Below, piece by piece: positions 1 to 8,601 of a stretch of DNA of 64,000 nt. Numbering within the stretch: position 1 is the stretch's first letter; every line of letters begins with the position of its first letter. The position numbers were made by a program, and so were the translations under genes. Where the stretch lies: positions 138,453-202,452 of the forward strand of contig CAJTCY010000003.1 of NCBI GenBank assembly GCA_910575075.1. The letters run 5' to 3'. The notes beneath the pieces are model-generated. The model was not told the origin of the DNA, did not search any database, and worked only from the letters and a program-made list of their open reading frames with translations. The stretch is from Lachnospiraceae bacterium. Its GTDB lineage: Bacteria; Bacillota; Clostridia; Lachnospirales; Lachnospiraceae.

Positions 1-644
1 CTCTGTCAGAAAAGATGCAGGGAGAACCGGGGGATCTTCTGCTGTTTGCGGCAGATAAGAATAAGGTGGTCTGGGATGTGCTGGGCGCGCTTCGTCTGGA
101 GCTGGCACGGCAGTTGGATCTTATAGACAAGAACCAGTATAATTTCCTGTGGATTACAGAATTTCCGCTGTTGGAATGGTCAGAAGATGAGAATCGCTTT
201 ATGGCAATGCACCATCCTTTTACCATGCCGATGGAGGAAGACTGGGATAAGATTGATTCAGATCCAGGAGCTGTCCGTGCCAAGGCATACGATATTGTGC
301 TGAATGGAACGGAGCTGGGAGGCGGCTCTGTCCGTATTCACCAGGATGACATACAGGAAAAGATGCTGGAAGTGCTGGGATTTACGAAAGAGAGCGCTTA
401 TGAACAGTTTGGATTTCTGCTGAACGCATTTAAATATGGAGTGCCGCCTCATGCCGGACTTGCTTATGGATTGGACCGTATGATTATGTTAATGATGCAC
501 TGCGATTCCATCCGGGATGTGATCGCATTCCCCAAGGTAAAGGATGCTTCCTGTCTTATGACAGATGCGCCCAGCGTGGTAGATGAGAAGCAGCTGGATG
601 AACTGTCGTTATCTATTGAAGTTTCAGAAGAAAAGGAGCAGTAA
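1..644 (+). CDS. aspS: Aspartyl-tRNA synthetase, C-terminal part (5' end outside window)
   Basis: The reading frame is open from the first bases of the window, so the gene begins upstream; the ATG at 15 is internal. About 214 residues are present. This is the class II catalytic core of bacterial AspRS, which charges tRNA-Asp in the cytoplasm. Motifs seen: the [11 protein letters not shown] segment of the bacterial-type active site and the motif 3 stretch GLAYGLDR, followed by the usual [11 protein letters not shown] ending of bacterial AspRS. The stop codon overlaps the ATG of the next gene (TAATG), so the two are translationally coupled. Family identity is very secure. Confidence 0.97.
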   Translation, partial: LSEKMQGEPGDLLLFAADKNKVVWDVLGALRLELARQLDLIDKNQYNFLWITEFPLLEWSEDENRFMAMHHPFTMPMEEDWDKIDSDPGAVRAKAYDIVLNGTELGGGSVRIHQDDIQEKMLEVLGFTKESAYEQFGFLLNAFKYGVPPHAGLAYGLDRMIMLMMHCDSIRDVIAFPKVKDASCLMTDAPSVVDEKQLDELSLSIEVSEEKEQ

Positions 645-1336
645 TGAAAACAGGAGTTCTTTTTGATTTAGACGGCACGTTATGGGATTCTTCCAGAGAA
701 GTCACTATTTCATGGAAAGAAGCATTAGACAAACGGCCGGATGTCCACAAAGAAATTACCACAGAGATGGTGCAGTCAGTTATGGGTAAGAGCATGTATG
801 ACATTGCGGATATTTTGTTTGCGGAATATGATCTGGATACCAGACGGGAACTTTTAAATTACTGTTGCCAGGAAGAGAACAAGTATATTCTTTGTCATGG
901 CGGGCAGCTTTTGGAAGGGCTGGAAGAAACCTTAAAACAGCTAAAAGAACAGGGATATCATCTGTTTATCGTCAGTAATTGCCAGGTGGGATATATAGAG
1001 GCGTTCTTGGAGTATCATAATTTGTCGTCTTATTTTGATGACTTTGAAAGTTTTGGCGCGACAGGCAGGGAAAAAGGTTATAATATCCGTCTTACGGCAG
1101 ACAGAAACCATCTGGAACAGGCAGTGTATGTGGGGGACACTCAAGGGGATTACTTGGCTGCCACAGAAGCAGGGATGGATTTTATCCATGCCAGGACAGG
1201 TTATGGGGCAGTGGAGGCAGAAGTGAAATTTATCACCAGGCTGCCGGAACTTCCAGAACTGCTGCGGACTTATTTTGCCCAGGGATTTGGGCAGATTACG
1301 GCAAAAGATGAATTAGGTAATTGCGAAACTCAGTAA
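644..1336 (+). CDS. HAD-superfamily hydrolase (phosphoglycolate phosphatase-like)
   Basis: A 230-residue haloacid dehalogenase-type phosphatase. The N-terminal motif I is FDLDGTLWDS with nucleophile Asp8 and acid/base Asp10; motif II is the FIVSN stretch, and motif IV is VGDTQGD. A helical cap domain lies between motifs I and II, as in Gph/PgmB-type enzymes acting on small phosphorylated metabolites; the substrate cannot be deduced. It overlaps the aspS stop by one base. The last seven residues (LGNCETQ) and the stop codon are encoded by the left end of a palindromic repeat element (from 1314), so the native C-terminus was probably replaced by the insertion. The catalytic core is intact, so the enzyme is likely functional. 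Confidence 0.93.
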   Translation: MKTGVLFDLDGTLWDSSREVTISWKEALDKRPDVHKEITTEMVQSVMGKSMYDIADILFAEYDLDTRRELLNYCCQEENKYILCHGGQLLEGLEETLKQLKEQGYHLFIVSNCQVGYIEAFLEYHNLSSYFDDFESFGATGREKGYNIRLTADRNHLEQAVYVGDTQGDYLAATEAGMDFIHARTGYGAVEAEVKFITRLPELPELLRTYFAQGFGQITAKDELGNCETQ

Positions 1337-1599
1337 ATTTTTGAATTTCATATACAATTCAAAAAATTTAAGAAGAAATATTTTATCATACAAAACGCTA
1401 AGAAATGCATTCTAGCACCATGGAAACGAAACACAAAAATCATGGAAGCCTTTGCGGAACATGATTTTCGTATTAAGTGGTTCGTTGTAATGCTTGGTAC
1501 GCCCTGCATTTTGTGCGTTTCGTATGGATAAAATATTTTAGAACAATTGTATGAATTGTATATGAAATTCTCACAACGATTGAGTTTTGCAATTACCTA
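1314..1599. mobile_element. Palindromic MITE-like element, copy 1 (286 bp)
   Basis: The ends are TAGGTAATTGCGAAACTCA on the left and the reverse complement of TAGGTAATTGCAAAACTCA on the right. The arms stay complementary over about 75 bp and more loosely to the centre (near 1450-1475), so the whole element can fold into one long hairpin. It is flanked by imperfect 11-bp direct repeats, AAAAGATGAAT at 1303-1313 and AAAAGATAAAT at 1600-1610 (10/11 identical), which look like a target-site duplication. No open reading frame of note is inside. It encodes the stop of the preceding HAD gene and lies just upstream of luxS. A close copy in the other orientation is at 45877-46161. Confidence 0.85.
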
Positions 1600-1631
1600 A
1601 AAAGATAAATAATCGAAAGGAGAATAAATAG

Positions 1632-2111
1632 ATGGAGAAGATTACAAGTTTTACCATTGACCATATCAAACTGGAGCCTGGGATTTATGTGTCCAGAAAG
1701 GATCATGTAGGACAGGAGATTATCACCACCTTTGACCTGCGGATGACCTCTCCCAATGATGAGCCGGTAATGAATACGGCAGAGGTTCACACGATTGAAC
1801 ATCTGGCGGCAACTTATCTGAGAAATGATCCGGTCTATCAGGAGAAAGTTATTTATTTTGGCCCTATGGGCTGCAGAACAGGGTTTTATCTGCTGCTTGC
1901 CGGTGATTATGAATCCAAAGATGTGGTAGAACTTATTACCAAGATGTACGAATTTATCCGGGATTTTAAAGATGAAGTGCCAGGGGCAAGTCCCAAAGAC
2001 TGCGGAAATTATCTGGATATGAATCTTGGAATGGCAAATTATCTTGCAGACAGATATCTGACACAGGTATTATATAATATTGATGACTCACATTTGGTGT
2101 ATCCAAAATAG
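1632..2111 (+). CDS. luxS: S-ribosylhomocysteine lyase (AI-2 synthase)
   Basis: A 159-residue LuxS, the usual length. It cleaves S-ribosylhomocysteine to homocysteine and DPD, the precursor of autoinducer-2. The metal site HTIEH gives His53, Glu56 (catalytic) and His57, with Cys124 in PKDCGNY as third ligand; Cys81 in GPMGCRTGF is the catalytic cysteine. The ribosome binding site GAAAGGAG lies 12-19 bases before the ATG. It is followed after 12 bp by mtnN, which makes the substrate, so the two form a complete SAH recycling operon. A palindromic element sits directly upstream and may contribute promoter sequence. Confidence 0.98.
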   Translation: MEKITSFTIDHIKLEPGIYVSRKDHVGQEIITTFDLRMTSPNDEPVMNTAEVHTIEHLAATYLRNDPVYQEKVIYFGPMGCRTGFYLLLAGDYESKDVVELITKMYEFIRDFKDEVPGASPKDCGNYLDMNLGMANYLADRYLTQVLYNIDDSHLVYPK

Positions 2112-2123
2112 AAGGAGGAAACG

Positions 2124-2822
2124 ATGAAGAAAATAGGGATAATCGGCGCCATGGAACTGGAAGTAGAGGCGCTAAAAGCAAAAATGGATATCCGCAGGAA
2201 GGAAGAAAAAGCCTCCATGGAATTTCTGGAGGGAACCTTGAATGAGACAGAAGTAGTAATTGTGCGGAGCGGCATTGGAAAAGTAAATGCGGCACTGTGC
2301 ACTCAGATACTCTGTGATTTGTTTGATGTGAGCCATATTATCAATACAGGTGTTGCTGGATCTCTGAAAAATGAGATCAATATCGGGGATATTGTAGTTT
2401 CGACAGATGCTCTTCATCATGATGTGGATGTCCGTATATTTGGATATCCTCTGGGCGAAGTGCCTCAGGTGGGGTGCCTTGCGTTTCCGGCAGATGAGCA
2501 TCTTGGACAGCTTGCACAATCCTGTTGTAATGAGGTGAATCCCGATATCAGTGTATATCAGGGAAGAATTGTAAGCGGCGATCAATTTATCAGTGAAAAG
2601 AAACTAAAAGATAAAATTGCAGAAAATTTTCAGGGCTTTTGTGTGGAAATGGAAGGAGCTTCTATTGCACATGCAGCGTACCTGAATCATGTGCCGTTTG
2701 TAATTATCCGTGCTATTTCTGATAAGGCGGACGACAGTGCGGAAATGGATTATCCTTCCTTTGAAAGAGCGGCAGCCGCGCATTCGGCGGCGCTGGTAGA
2801 ACATATGCTGCCCTTTATTTAA
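2124..2822 (+). CDS. mtnN: 5'-methylthioadenosine/S-adenosylhomocysteine nucleosidase
   Basis: A 232-residue MTA/SAH nucleosidase (Pfs). It hydrolyses SAH to S-ribosylhomocysteine plus adenine, and MTA to methylthioribose. It starts with the family signature IGIIGAMELEVEAL (catalytic Glu13 by alignment to E. coli Glu12), and carries the SGIGKVNAA phosphate/ribose loop, the VEMEGASIAHAA ribose-binding segment and the RAISDKAD stretch with the catalytic Asp. GGAGG precedes the ATG. It follows luxS in the same operon. The 180 bp between its stop and the convergent dehydrogenase hold no clear gene or terminator. Confidence 0.97.
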   Translation: MKKIGIIGAMELEVEALKAKMDIRRKEEKASMEFLEGTLNETEVVIVRSGIGKVNAALCTQILCDLFDVSHIINTGVAGSLKNEINIGDIVVSTDALHHDVDVRIFGYPLGEVPQVGCLAFPADEHLGQLAQSCCNEVNPDISVYQGRIVSGDQFISEKKLKDKIAENFQGFCVEMEGASIAHAAYLNHVPFVIIRAISDKADDSAEMDYPSFERAAAAHSAALVEHMLPFI

Positions 2823-3003
2823 ACGTCAATTCTGCCGGTTAGGACAGAAACGTTACGGAGATTATTGATATTTAACCGCCAAAAAATAAGATTAATTGGC
2901 AGAGGCTGCCGCAGAATACGATTCAGACAGGTATACGGATATATTCCACCTGAGATAAATTCTGCAGCAGCCCCTTATGTATTCTGTAAAGCTTTTCTAA
3001 TAC

Positions 3004-4194
3004 TTAGAAATCAATTTCTTCGTCATAGAAACATGCTTTCAACAGCTTTTCCATTTCTTCCGGAGTGGGGATTCTGGGGTTTGAACCGGTGCATGCATCG
3101 GAGATTGCCAGTTTTGCCACTTCTGGAAGCTTATCCATAAATTCTTTTTCATCAATGATTCCGCCTTCATAATCTTTAATGCAGGAAGGAATTTCCAGAG
3201 AAGCATTCATGGATTTTAATTCTGCGATAAGAGCGTCGGTCAGCTCTTCATTGCTGCCGCCTTTTAAGCCAATAAAGGAAGCGATTTCAGCATAGCGCTC
3301 AGCAGCATCTGAATTCTTCGCATTATATTTGATAACTTTTGGAAGATACATTGCATTGGCACAGCCATGAACGATATGTCCGCCGCTGTAAGCAGCGCCC
3401 GTTTTATGAGCCATGGAGTGGACAATTCCCAGTAATGCATTTGAAAATGCCATGCCGGCCAGACACTGTGCATTATGCATACGGTCACGGGCTTCCATAT
3501 TGCCGTCAAAGGAAGCTTTTAAATCACGGTGAATCATTTTAATTGCGTGAAGCGCCAGAGGATCCGTATAGTCACAGTGGAGTGTGGAAACATAGGCCTC
3601 AATGGCATGGGTCATAGCATCCATACCTGTGTGCGCAGTAAGCTTTTTCGGCATGGTTTCTGCGAGATCCGGGTCCACAATGGCAACATCTGGTGTGATA
3701 TTAAAATCTGCGAGAGGGTATTTGATACCTTTGGCATAATCAGTGATAACAGAAAATGCGGTAACCTCTGTGGCAGTACCGGATGTTGAAGGAATAGCAC
3801 AGAATTTGGCTTTGGTTCTCAGTGTGGGGAAATTGAATGGCGTGATCAGATCCTCAAAGGTTGTCTCGGGATATTCATAAAATGCCCACATTGCTTTAGC
3901 GGCGTCAATGGGGGAACCGCCGCCCATAGAGATAATCCAGTCAGGTTTAAATTCACGCATTTTTTCTGCGCCTTTCATTACAGTTTCTACACTGGGATCA
4001 GGCTCTACATTTTCAAACAGCGCAACTTCCATACCGGCTTCTTCCAGATAAGCAACAGCACGGTCCAGAAAACCGAAGCGTCGCATGGAACCACCGCCAA
4101 CTACAATAATTGCTTTTTTTCCAATCAGGTTTTTCAGTTCTTCCAAAGAACCTTTCCCGTGATATAAATCTCTTGGTAATGTAAAACGTGCCAT
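3004..4194 (-). CDS. Iron-containing (group III) alcohol dehydrogenase
   Basis: A 396-residue Fe-ADH-family dehydrogenase that interconverts alcohols and aldehydes with NAD(P)H; the substrate is not evident. Seen: the nucleotide-binding GGGS stretches near residue 40 and in MGGGSPIDAAKAMW, the metal-site region PSTSGTATEVTAFSVIT..., and the iron-ligand histidines in THAIEAYVS, HSMAHKTGA and GHIVHGCANA. The ATG with its 5' base at 4194 is chosen because AAGGAGG lies five bases upstream; a further in-frame start at 4212 lacks a Shine-Dalgarno site. It is transcribed alone, divergently from the PAP2 gene. The upstream 230 bp are very A/T-rich. Confidence 0.94.
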   Translation of the reverse strand: MARFTLPRDLYHGKGSLEELKNLIGKKAIIVVGGGSMRRFGFLDRAVAYLEEAGMEVALFENVEPDPSVETVMKGAEKMREFKPDWIISMGGGSPIDAAKAMWAFYEYPETTFEDLITPFNFPTLRTKAKFCAIPSTSGTATEVTAFSVITDYAKGIKYPLADFNITPDVAIVDPDLAETMPKKLTAHTGMDAMTHAIEAYVSTLHCDYTDPLALHAIKMIHRDLKASFDGNMEARDRMHNAQCLAGMAFSNALLGIVHSMAHKTGAAYSGGHIVHGCANAMYLPKVIKYNAKNSDAAERYAEIASFIGLKGGSNEELTDALIAELKSMNASLEIPSCIKDYEGGIIDEKEFMDKLPEVAKLAISDACTGSNPRIPTPEEMEKLLKACFYDEEIDF

Positions 4195-4351
4195 AAAGAC
4201 CTCCTTAAACATAAATATTCTTAAATTCCTTTAACGCAATATTATCATCAAATTGCATAAAAGTCAATGAAAAATCATGTGAATTATAAGTAAATTAAAC
4301 AAAAAAATAAAAGAATTTTTTTAATAATTTCTTAAATAAGGGGAAATTCCA

Positions 4352-4380
4352 TTGTTTCTCTGCATTTCCTGTGCTATAAT
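4352..4380 (+). promoter_or_regulatory. SigA-type promoter for the PAP2 gene
   Basis: TTGTTT (4352-4357), a 17-bp spacer, and a perfect TATAAT (4375-4380) with an upstream TGn extended -10. It is correctly placed about 60 bp ahead of the ATG at 4441. Confidence 0.7.
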
Positions 4381-4440
4381 GCACTTTATTAACGCGTATA
4401 ATAAGAAAATAAAGTATCAGCAGAAGGTGAATGGTTAATT

Positions 4441-5124
4441 ATGAAAGTAAAATTAAAAGAATTTTTATATCGTTATCGGCATGGATGGATATTGTCATAT
4501 TTTCTGATTTATGTTCTCTGGTTTGCATATCTGGAACAGACAGTAACCAGACGGTTTCATGTAATTCATATGGCAATAGACGACTATATACCTTTTGTTG
4601 AAATTTTTATCATACCATATCTTATGTGGTTTGGATATGTTGCGCTTGCCGTTGCCTGGTTCTTTTTCAAAAATGTACAGGATTATTATAAACTGTGCAT
4701 TTTCCTTTTTGCAGGCATGACCATATTTTTGGTGGTTTCCACCGTCTATCCGCACGGACATTATCTTCGCCCGAGAGTTTTTGAAAGAGACAATATTTTT
4801 ATTACCATGGTACAGGGATTGTACATGGTAGATACACCTACGAATTTGTTTCCGAGCATTCATGTATATAATTCTATTGGCGTCCATTTGGCGGTGATGC
4901 ACAGTGAACAGCTTAGGGAGAAAAAATGGGTCAAAAGAGTTTCTTTCCTTTTAATGTGTTCTATTATTGCCTCCACGATGTTCTTAAAGCAGCATTCTGT
5001 GTTTGATGTGATTACTGGATGCATTACGGCTGTTGTAGTGTATACACTGGTGTATGCAAGAGAGTGGCAGACCAGCAGAAGAGGTATTTATAGAAGAAGA
5101 GAAGGGATGTCAGGGATCAGATAA
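4441..5124 (+). CDS. PAP2-family membrane phosphatase
   Basis: A 227-residue integral membrane protein with about six hydrophobic segments. Near the C-terminus are two of the phosphatidic acid phosphatase type 2 motifs: PSIHVYNSIG (PSxH) and KQHSVFDVITG (HxxxD), which form the phosphate-binding and catalytic histidine/aspartate site. Family members dephosphorylate lipid phosphates such as undecaprenyl diphosphate or phosphatidate at the outer membrane face. The substrate is not determinable. It is a single gene with its own promoter. It ends in a basic tail (SRRGIYRRREG). Confidence 0.85.
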   Translation: MKVKLKEFLYRYRHGWILSYFLIYVLWFAYLEQTVTRRFHVIHMAIDDYIPFVEIFIIPYLMWFGYVALAVAWFFFKNVQDYYKLCIFLFAGMTIFLVVSTVYPHGHYLRPRVFERDNIFITMVQGLYMVDTPTNLFPSIHVYNSIGVHLAVMHSEQLREKKWVKRVSFLLMCSIIASTMFLKQHSVFDVITGCITAVVVYTLVYAREWQTSRRGIYRRREGMSGIR

Positions 5125-5185
5125 GATGGGGTGGTGTGAAGGTACGGTTTCGAAAAAGTACTTTTGCGGTCAGTAGAAAGGGGGG

Positions 5186-5325
5186 TGCCGCACCGACATA
5201 AAATACAAAGCCTAGATTCGTTCAAAAGGTTTACATTGATCTGTAATGTAAACAAAATGCACAAAAATTAACTTGGGAAGCTAGCTTCCCAGAGTGATTT
5301 TTGTGCATTCTGTCTTTGCCGCTCT
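5186..5325. repeat. Intergenic hairpin repeat, copy A
   Basis: It contains a 25-nt hairpin (5229-5253, arms GTTTACATT/AATGTAAAC) and a second hairpin centred on GGGAAGCTAGCTTCCC (5275-5290) embedded in A/T arms. The reverse complement aligns along more than 100 bp with 24583-24717: both share the double hairpin, the CCTTTTGAA run and a CTAxGCTTT stretch. The second hairpin may end transcription of the PAP2 gene. Confidence 0.7.
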
Positions 5326-5378
5326 AAAGTCAAAACTTTTTGAAAAAATAAATAGATCGTGCGGCAGCCCTTTCTTAT

Positions 5379-5400
5379 GATTAAAAAATATTTTTTAATC
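5379..5400. other. Perfect 22-bp A/T palindrome
   Basis: GATTAAAAAAT followed by its exact reverse complement. It lies 32 bp downstream of the 3' end of the minus-strand tRNA-Pro, beyond a T-rich run (minus strand of 5410-5431), so it may belong to the tRNA terminator. It is preceded on the plus strand by GTGCGGCAGCCCTTTCTT, which recurs as GTGCGACAGCCCTTTTTG at 33281-33298. Confidence 0.4.
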
Positions 5401-5431
5401 ACGCGCTAATGTACAAACAAAAATAAAAAAA

Positions 5432-5506
5432 TCGGGGTAACAGGATTCGAACCTGCGACCTCACGGCCCCCAGCCGTGCGCTCTAGCCAAGCTGAGCCAT
5501 ACCCCG
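5432..5506 (-). tRNA. tRNA-Pro (anticodon GGG)
   Basis: Reading the minus strand, CGGGGTA at the 5' end pairs with TACCCCG at the 3' end to form a seven-base acceptor stem. The anticodon stem CACGG/CCGTG encloses the loop CTGGGGG, giving anticodon GGG (proline codons CCC/CCU). The T arm contains GGTTCGAATCC. The 3' CCA is not encoded. A T-rich stretch follows directly. Confidence 0.95.
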
Positions 5507-5574
5507 AAACAAATGATATTCTATCACAGAAAAATGAGAATGTCAACTGTAAAATATTGATAGTTATAAATAAT

Positions 5575-5602
5575 TTGACTTTACGTGAAATAGAATTATA
5601 AT
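5575..5602 (+). promoter_or_regulatory. SigA-type promoter for the L,D-transpeptidase gene
   Basis: TTGACT (5575-5580), 16-bp spacer, TATAAT (5597-5602), 38 bp upstream of the ATG at 5641. Confidence 0.65.
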
Positions 5603-5640
5603 AATAGAGAACTACAGAAAAAGAAGGGTAAAATTAAAGG

Positions 5641-7113
5641 ATGGATACGGCAAAGATGACAGAGAATAAGAAGCTGAAGAATTGGATGATTGCGGGGGGT
5701 ATTCTGGGGCTTTTTGTGCTATATTTCGGATTAGCGTTTTATTTCAGTTTTCATTTTTTTCCGGGAACCAAAATCAATGGAGTGGATGTATCGGGAAAAA
5801 ATGTGGAGGCAGTGAAAAAGTATGTTACACAGGAGGTAAAAAAATATAGGATTAAAGTGGAAGCGCGGGAAGATAAAGTAGAGGTTCTATCAGGAAATGA
5901 TATTAAGTTAAAACCGATATTTGATGGAACCCTCCAAAAAGAGCTGCAGAAACAGAACTGCTTTGCATGGCCGAAAGGGCTGTTCCGCAAAAAAGAAATT
6001 GAGATGGGGACCATGGTTTACTACGATAAAGAAGCTTTGAAGAAAAAGGTGAAGAAATGGGATATTTTAGATGAAGACCAAATGAAAAAGCCCCAGAATG
6101 CGGTTATATCTGATTACATAAAGGGAGAAGGATATAAGATTATACCGGAACAGGAAGGAACTACAGTTAAAGTAGAGAAATTTTTAGGTCTGCTGCGAAG
6201 GGCAGTCTTAAAACTGGAGAATTCTATTTCTCTGGAGGAAGAAGGATGTTATGCAAAGCCCAGCCGGACCCAAAATTCCAAGAAATTGAAGAAACTGGTG
6301 AAGAGCATGAATAAGTATGCCGGGGCATCGATTACATATCAGTTTGGTGAAGAACAAGTAGTTCTGGATGGAGAGACAATCAGCCAGTGGATTTCTGTGA
6401 ATAAGAAAAAAGAGGCGGAGCTGTCTCTGGAACAGATTTCAGCGTATGTGAGCAAGATGGCAGAGACATGGGATACCATAGGCAAGCCTAAAAAGCTCAA
6501 TACTTCATATCAGGTAGAAGTTACTGTCAATGGCGGTGATTACGGATGGCGTATGGATCAGGAAAAAGAGACGGAGATTCTTACAAAACTGATTCAGGAT
6601 GGAGAGACTGTTATCAGGGAACCGGAATATTCCAAGTCTGCAAGCAGCCATGGTGAGACTGATTATGGAAATACTTATGTGGAAGTGAACCTGGGCCTGC
6701 AGCATTTGTTTTACTATAAAGATGGGAAAATGATTTTGGAAACGGATTTTGTGTCTGGAAATGAGGCTAAAAATTGGGATACCCCAGAGGGAGCCTATGG
6801 ATTGTACTATAAAGAACGTAACCGTACCTTAAGAGGGGAGGGATATGCTACGCCGGTTTCTTACTGGATGCCTTTTAACGGCGGTGTGGGATTTCATGAC
6901 GCTAAATGGCGTGGAAGTTTCGGCGGAAGCCGTTATAAGAGAAATGGTTCACATGGCTGTGTCAATCTTCCATACAGTGCAGCAAAAACATTGTATGAGA
7001 ATATTGAGGCCGGATGTCCTGTTCTGGTGTATAACCTGCCGGAGGCAGAGATTGCAGCGGCACAGACAAAAGCAGGGGAGAAAAAAGATTCTGCTGTCGG
7101 GAACGGAGGTTAA
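5641..7113 (+). CDS. Membrane-anchored L,D-transpeptidase (YkuD domain)
   Basis: A 490-residue protein that forms 3-3 or related peptide cross-links in peptidoglycan outside the membrane. Residues about 16-38 are a single transmembrane anchor. A long extracytoplasmic region (about 45-330) resembles the putative peptidoglycan-binding domain often paired with YkuD in clostridia. The catalytic domain (about 345-475) ends in the signature SHGCVNLP, with His438 and Cys440 as catalytic residues, preceded by the conserved MPFNGGVGFHDA stretch. It has its own promoter. The LacI-type gene begins 8 bp after its stop, but a functional link is not obvious. Confidence 0.93.
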   Translation: MDTAKMTENKKLKNWMIAGGILGLFVLYFGLAFYFSFHFFPGTKINGVDVSGKNVEAVKKYVTQEVKKYRIKVEAREDKVEVLSGNDIKLKPIFDGTLQKELQKQNCFAWPKGLFRKKEIEMGTMVYYDKEALKKKVKKWDILDEDQMKKPQNAVISDYIKGEGYKIIPEQEGTTVKVEKFLGLLRRAVLKLENSISLEEEGCYAKPSRTQNSKKLKKLVKSMNKYAGASITYQFGEEQVVLDGETISQWISVNKKKEAELSLEQISAYVSKMAETWDTIGKPKKLNTSYQVEVTVNGGDYGWRMDQEKETEILTKLIQDGETVIREPEYSKSASSHGETDYGNTYVEVNLGLQHLFYYKDGKMILETDFVSGNEAKNWDTPEGAYGLYYKERNRTLRGEGYATPVSYWMPFNGGVGFHDAKWRGSFGGSRYKRNGSHGCVNLPYSAAKTLYENIEAGCPVLVYNLPEAEIAAAQTKAGEKKDSAVGNGG

Positions 7114-7121
7114 GTGAAACA

Positions 7122-8129
7122 ATGGATCAGTCAAACGAAAAAAAGCTGACAATCTCAGATGTGGCGGAGGCTCTTGGTGTCTCCAAATCTACGGTGTCCA
7201 GAGCGATATCTGGAAAAGGAAGGATCGGAAAATCCACCAGAGAAAGGGTGATGGATTATATAGACAAGCATAACTATAAGCCCAATGTACTGGCAAAAGG
7301 CCTGGCGCAGTTAAAGACATATAATATTGGAGTGATGCTGCCGGAGGACTATACCGTGGTAGACCTCCCTTTTTTTCAAACTTGTTTGATTGGAATTGAA
7401 GAGACCGCGGTCAGTATGGATTACGATATTCTTCTCACCACAAGCAGAGAAAGTGAATGCGTGCGGCTGGAACGGATGGTTGAAAACCATAAGGTGGACG
7501 GGGTAGTTCTGATGAGGACTTTTACCAAAGACATTCATATTGAATATCTGAAGTCTCAGGGCATTCCCTTTGTCACAGTGGGGAGTACTCATTATAAGGA
7601 CGTGGTTCAGGTGGACAATGACCATCAGAGCGCCTGCCGAGAGCTGATTTCTATTCTATTGATGAAAAAAATGAAGCGTATCGGACTGATTGGAGGCATT
7701 GAGTCTCATGTGGTGACACAGAACCGTCTGCAGGGATATCTTGAAGCACACCAACAGGCAGGGATTCTGGCCAATCAGGATATTATCTTTATTAATATGG
7801 AAAAAGAAGTGATGATTGAACGTGCGGTAGAGAAGCTTCTGGAAGAACAGGTGGACTGCATTGCCTGTTTGGATGATGCTGTCTGTATGCATGTTCTTAA
7901 TAAACTAAAGAAAGAACGGATTTCCATTCCAGAACAGATAAAAGTAGTATCATTTTATGACAGTTCTGTATTGGAGCATAACCTTCCAACCATAACGTCT
8001 CTGTCGTTTAATGCCAGAGAACTCGGAACTGTCGCCTGCAAAACATTGATGGAACTTATTGAAGGAAGTGCGGTAAAAGAAAAAACGTTGCTCGGCTATG
8101 AAGTGGTTCTGAAACAATCTACCAAATAG
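7122..8129 (+). CDS. LacI-family transcriptional regulator
   Basis: A 335-residue LacI/GalR regulator. An N-terminal helix-turn-helix (residues about 9-30, ISDVAEALGVSKSTVSRAI) and hinge are followed by a periplasmic-binding-protein-like ligand domain. It probably controls the sugar ABC transporter/beta-galactosidase operon starting at 8602, in which two CAACCGATTG-centred operators are present. The ATG is preceded by GGAGG in the tail of the transpeptidase gene; no separate promoter is clear in the 8-bp gap. The effector sugar is unknown, though the target operon suggests galactose-containing oligosaccharides (inference). Confidence 0.93.
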   Translation: MDQSNEKKLTISDVAEALGVSKSTVSRAISGKGRIGKSTRERVMDYIDKHNYKPNVLAKGLAQLKTYNIGVMLPEDYTVVDLPFFQTCLIGIEETAVSMDYDILLTTSRESECVRLERMVENHKVDGVVLMRTFTKDIHIEYLKSQGIPFVTVGSTHYKDVVQVDNDHQSACRELISILLMKKMKRIGLIGGIESHVVTQNRLQGYLEAHQQAGILANQDIIFINMEKEVMIERAVEKLLEEQVDCIACLDDAVCMHVLNKLKKERISIPEQIKVVSFYDSSVLEHNLPTITSLSFNARELGTVACKTLMELIEGSAVKEKTLLGYEVVLKQSTK

Positions 8130-8397
8130 AAATAGGAATATCATGTAGAATTTAGCAGACAGAATGATAAAAAGCGGAGAGACCTGTACAAAATGTTTTG
8201 AATTTTATCAGACAATGAAAAATATAAATTTAGTAAAATGATGCAGTAAAACACAAAGAAAAATATTGGTAAAAATACCGATAAATTCAGTAAAATTATA
8301 AAAATATATGAATATGCTGAATTTGCAGGGGTGTCAAGAGTTAAAATTGAAAAAAAGATCGGATAAAAATGTTTTTTTCTGTGAGAATAGAGGAGAG

Positions 8398-8407
8398 CAA
8401 CCGATTG
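8398..8407. promoter_or_regulatory. LacI-type operator O1 (upstream)
   Basis: CAACCGATTG, in the context GAGCAACCGATTGTGCAA, is a near-palindrome around a central CG, as in LacI-family operators. It shares this 10-bp core and flanking bases with O2, 137 bp downstream. The gap 8130-8601 (472 bp) contains O1, O2 and the promoter; the first 250 bp are A/T-rich with no evident gene. Confidence 0.6.
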
Positions 8408-8493
8408 TGCAAATAAAAATTATAGTAATAATGACGAAAAGTTATTAGATAGAATATACAAAAAAGAGAATAAAAAACTAGAAAGTGTTGACA

Positions 8494-8522
8494 TTGACAT
8501 CAAATCCTTTATTTGGTAAACT
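8494..8522 (+). promoter_or_regulatory. Promoter of the galacto-oligosaccharide operon
   Basis: TTGACA (8494-8499), 17-bp spacer, TAAACT (8517-8522). A second TTGACA directly precedes it at 8488-8493. The predicted start point falls at the edge of operator O2, as expected for repression. Confidence 0.6.
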
Positions 8523-8530
8523 AGATGTAT

Positions 8531-8569
8531 AGAACAACCGATTGCGCAAAGATGCGCATCCGTTGTTCT
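8531..8569. promoter_or_regulatory. LacI-type operator O2 with extended inverted repeat
   Basis: The 39-bp site has outer arms AGAACAAC (8531-8538) and GTTGTTCT (8562-8569), and inner arms GATTGCGCA/TGCGCATC. It includes the CAACCGATTG core shared with O1. It sits just downstream of the -10 box and would be at the start of the transcript, where it can also fold into a hairpin. The LacI-type gene at 7122 is the obvious candidate regulator. Confidence 0.7.
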
Positions 8570-8601
8570 AAATAAAAGTTTTTCACGGGAGGGAAACGAA
8601 G

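Noticed and set aside
2865-3140. Plus-strand 91-codon open frame after mtnN
   Set aside because: Most of it lies antisense to the dehydrogenase gene; no ribosome binding site and no recognisable product.
8262-8282. Inverted repeat TATTGGTA/TACCGATA as an operator
   Set aside because: Short, imperfect, more than 200 bp from the promoter in a very A/T-rich stretch; could be chance.
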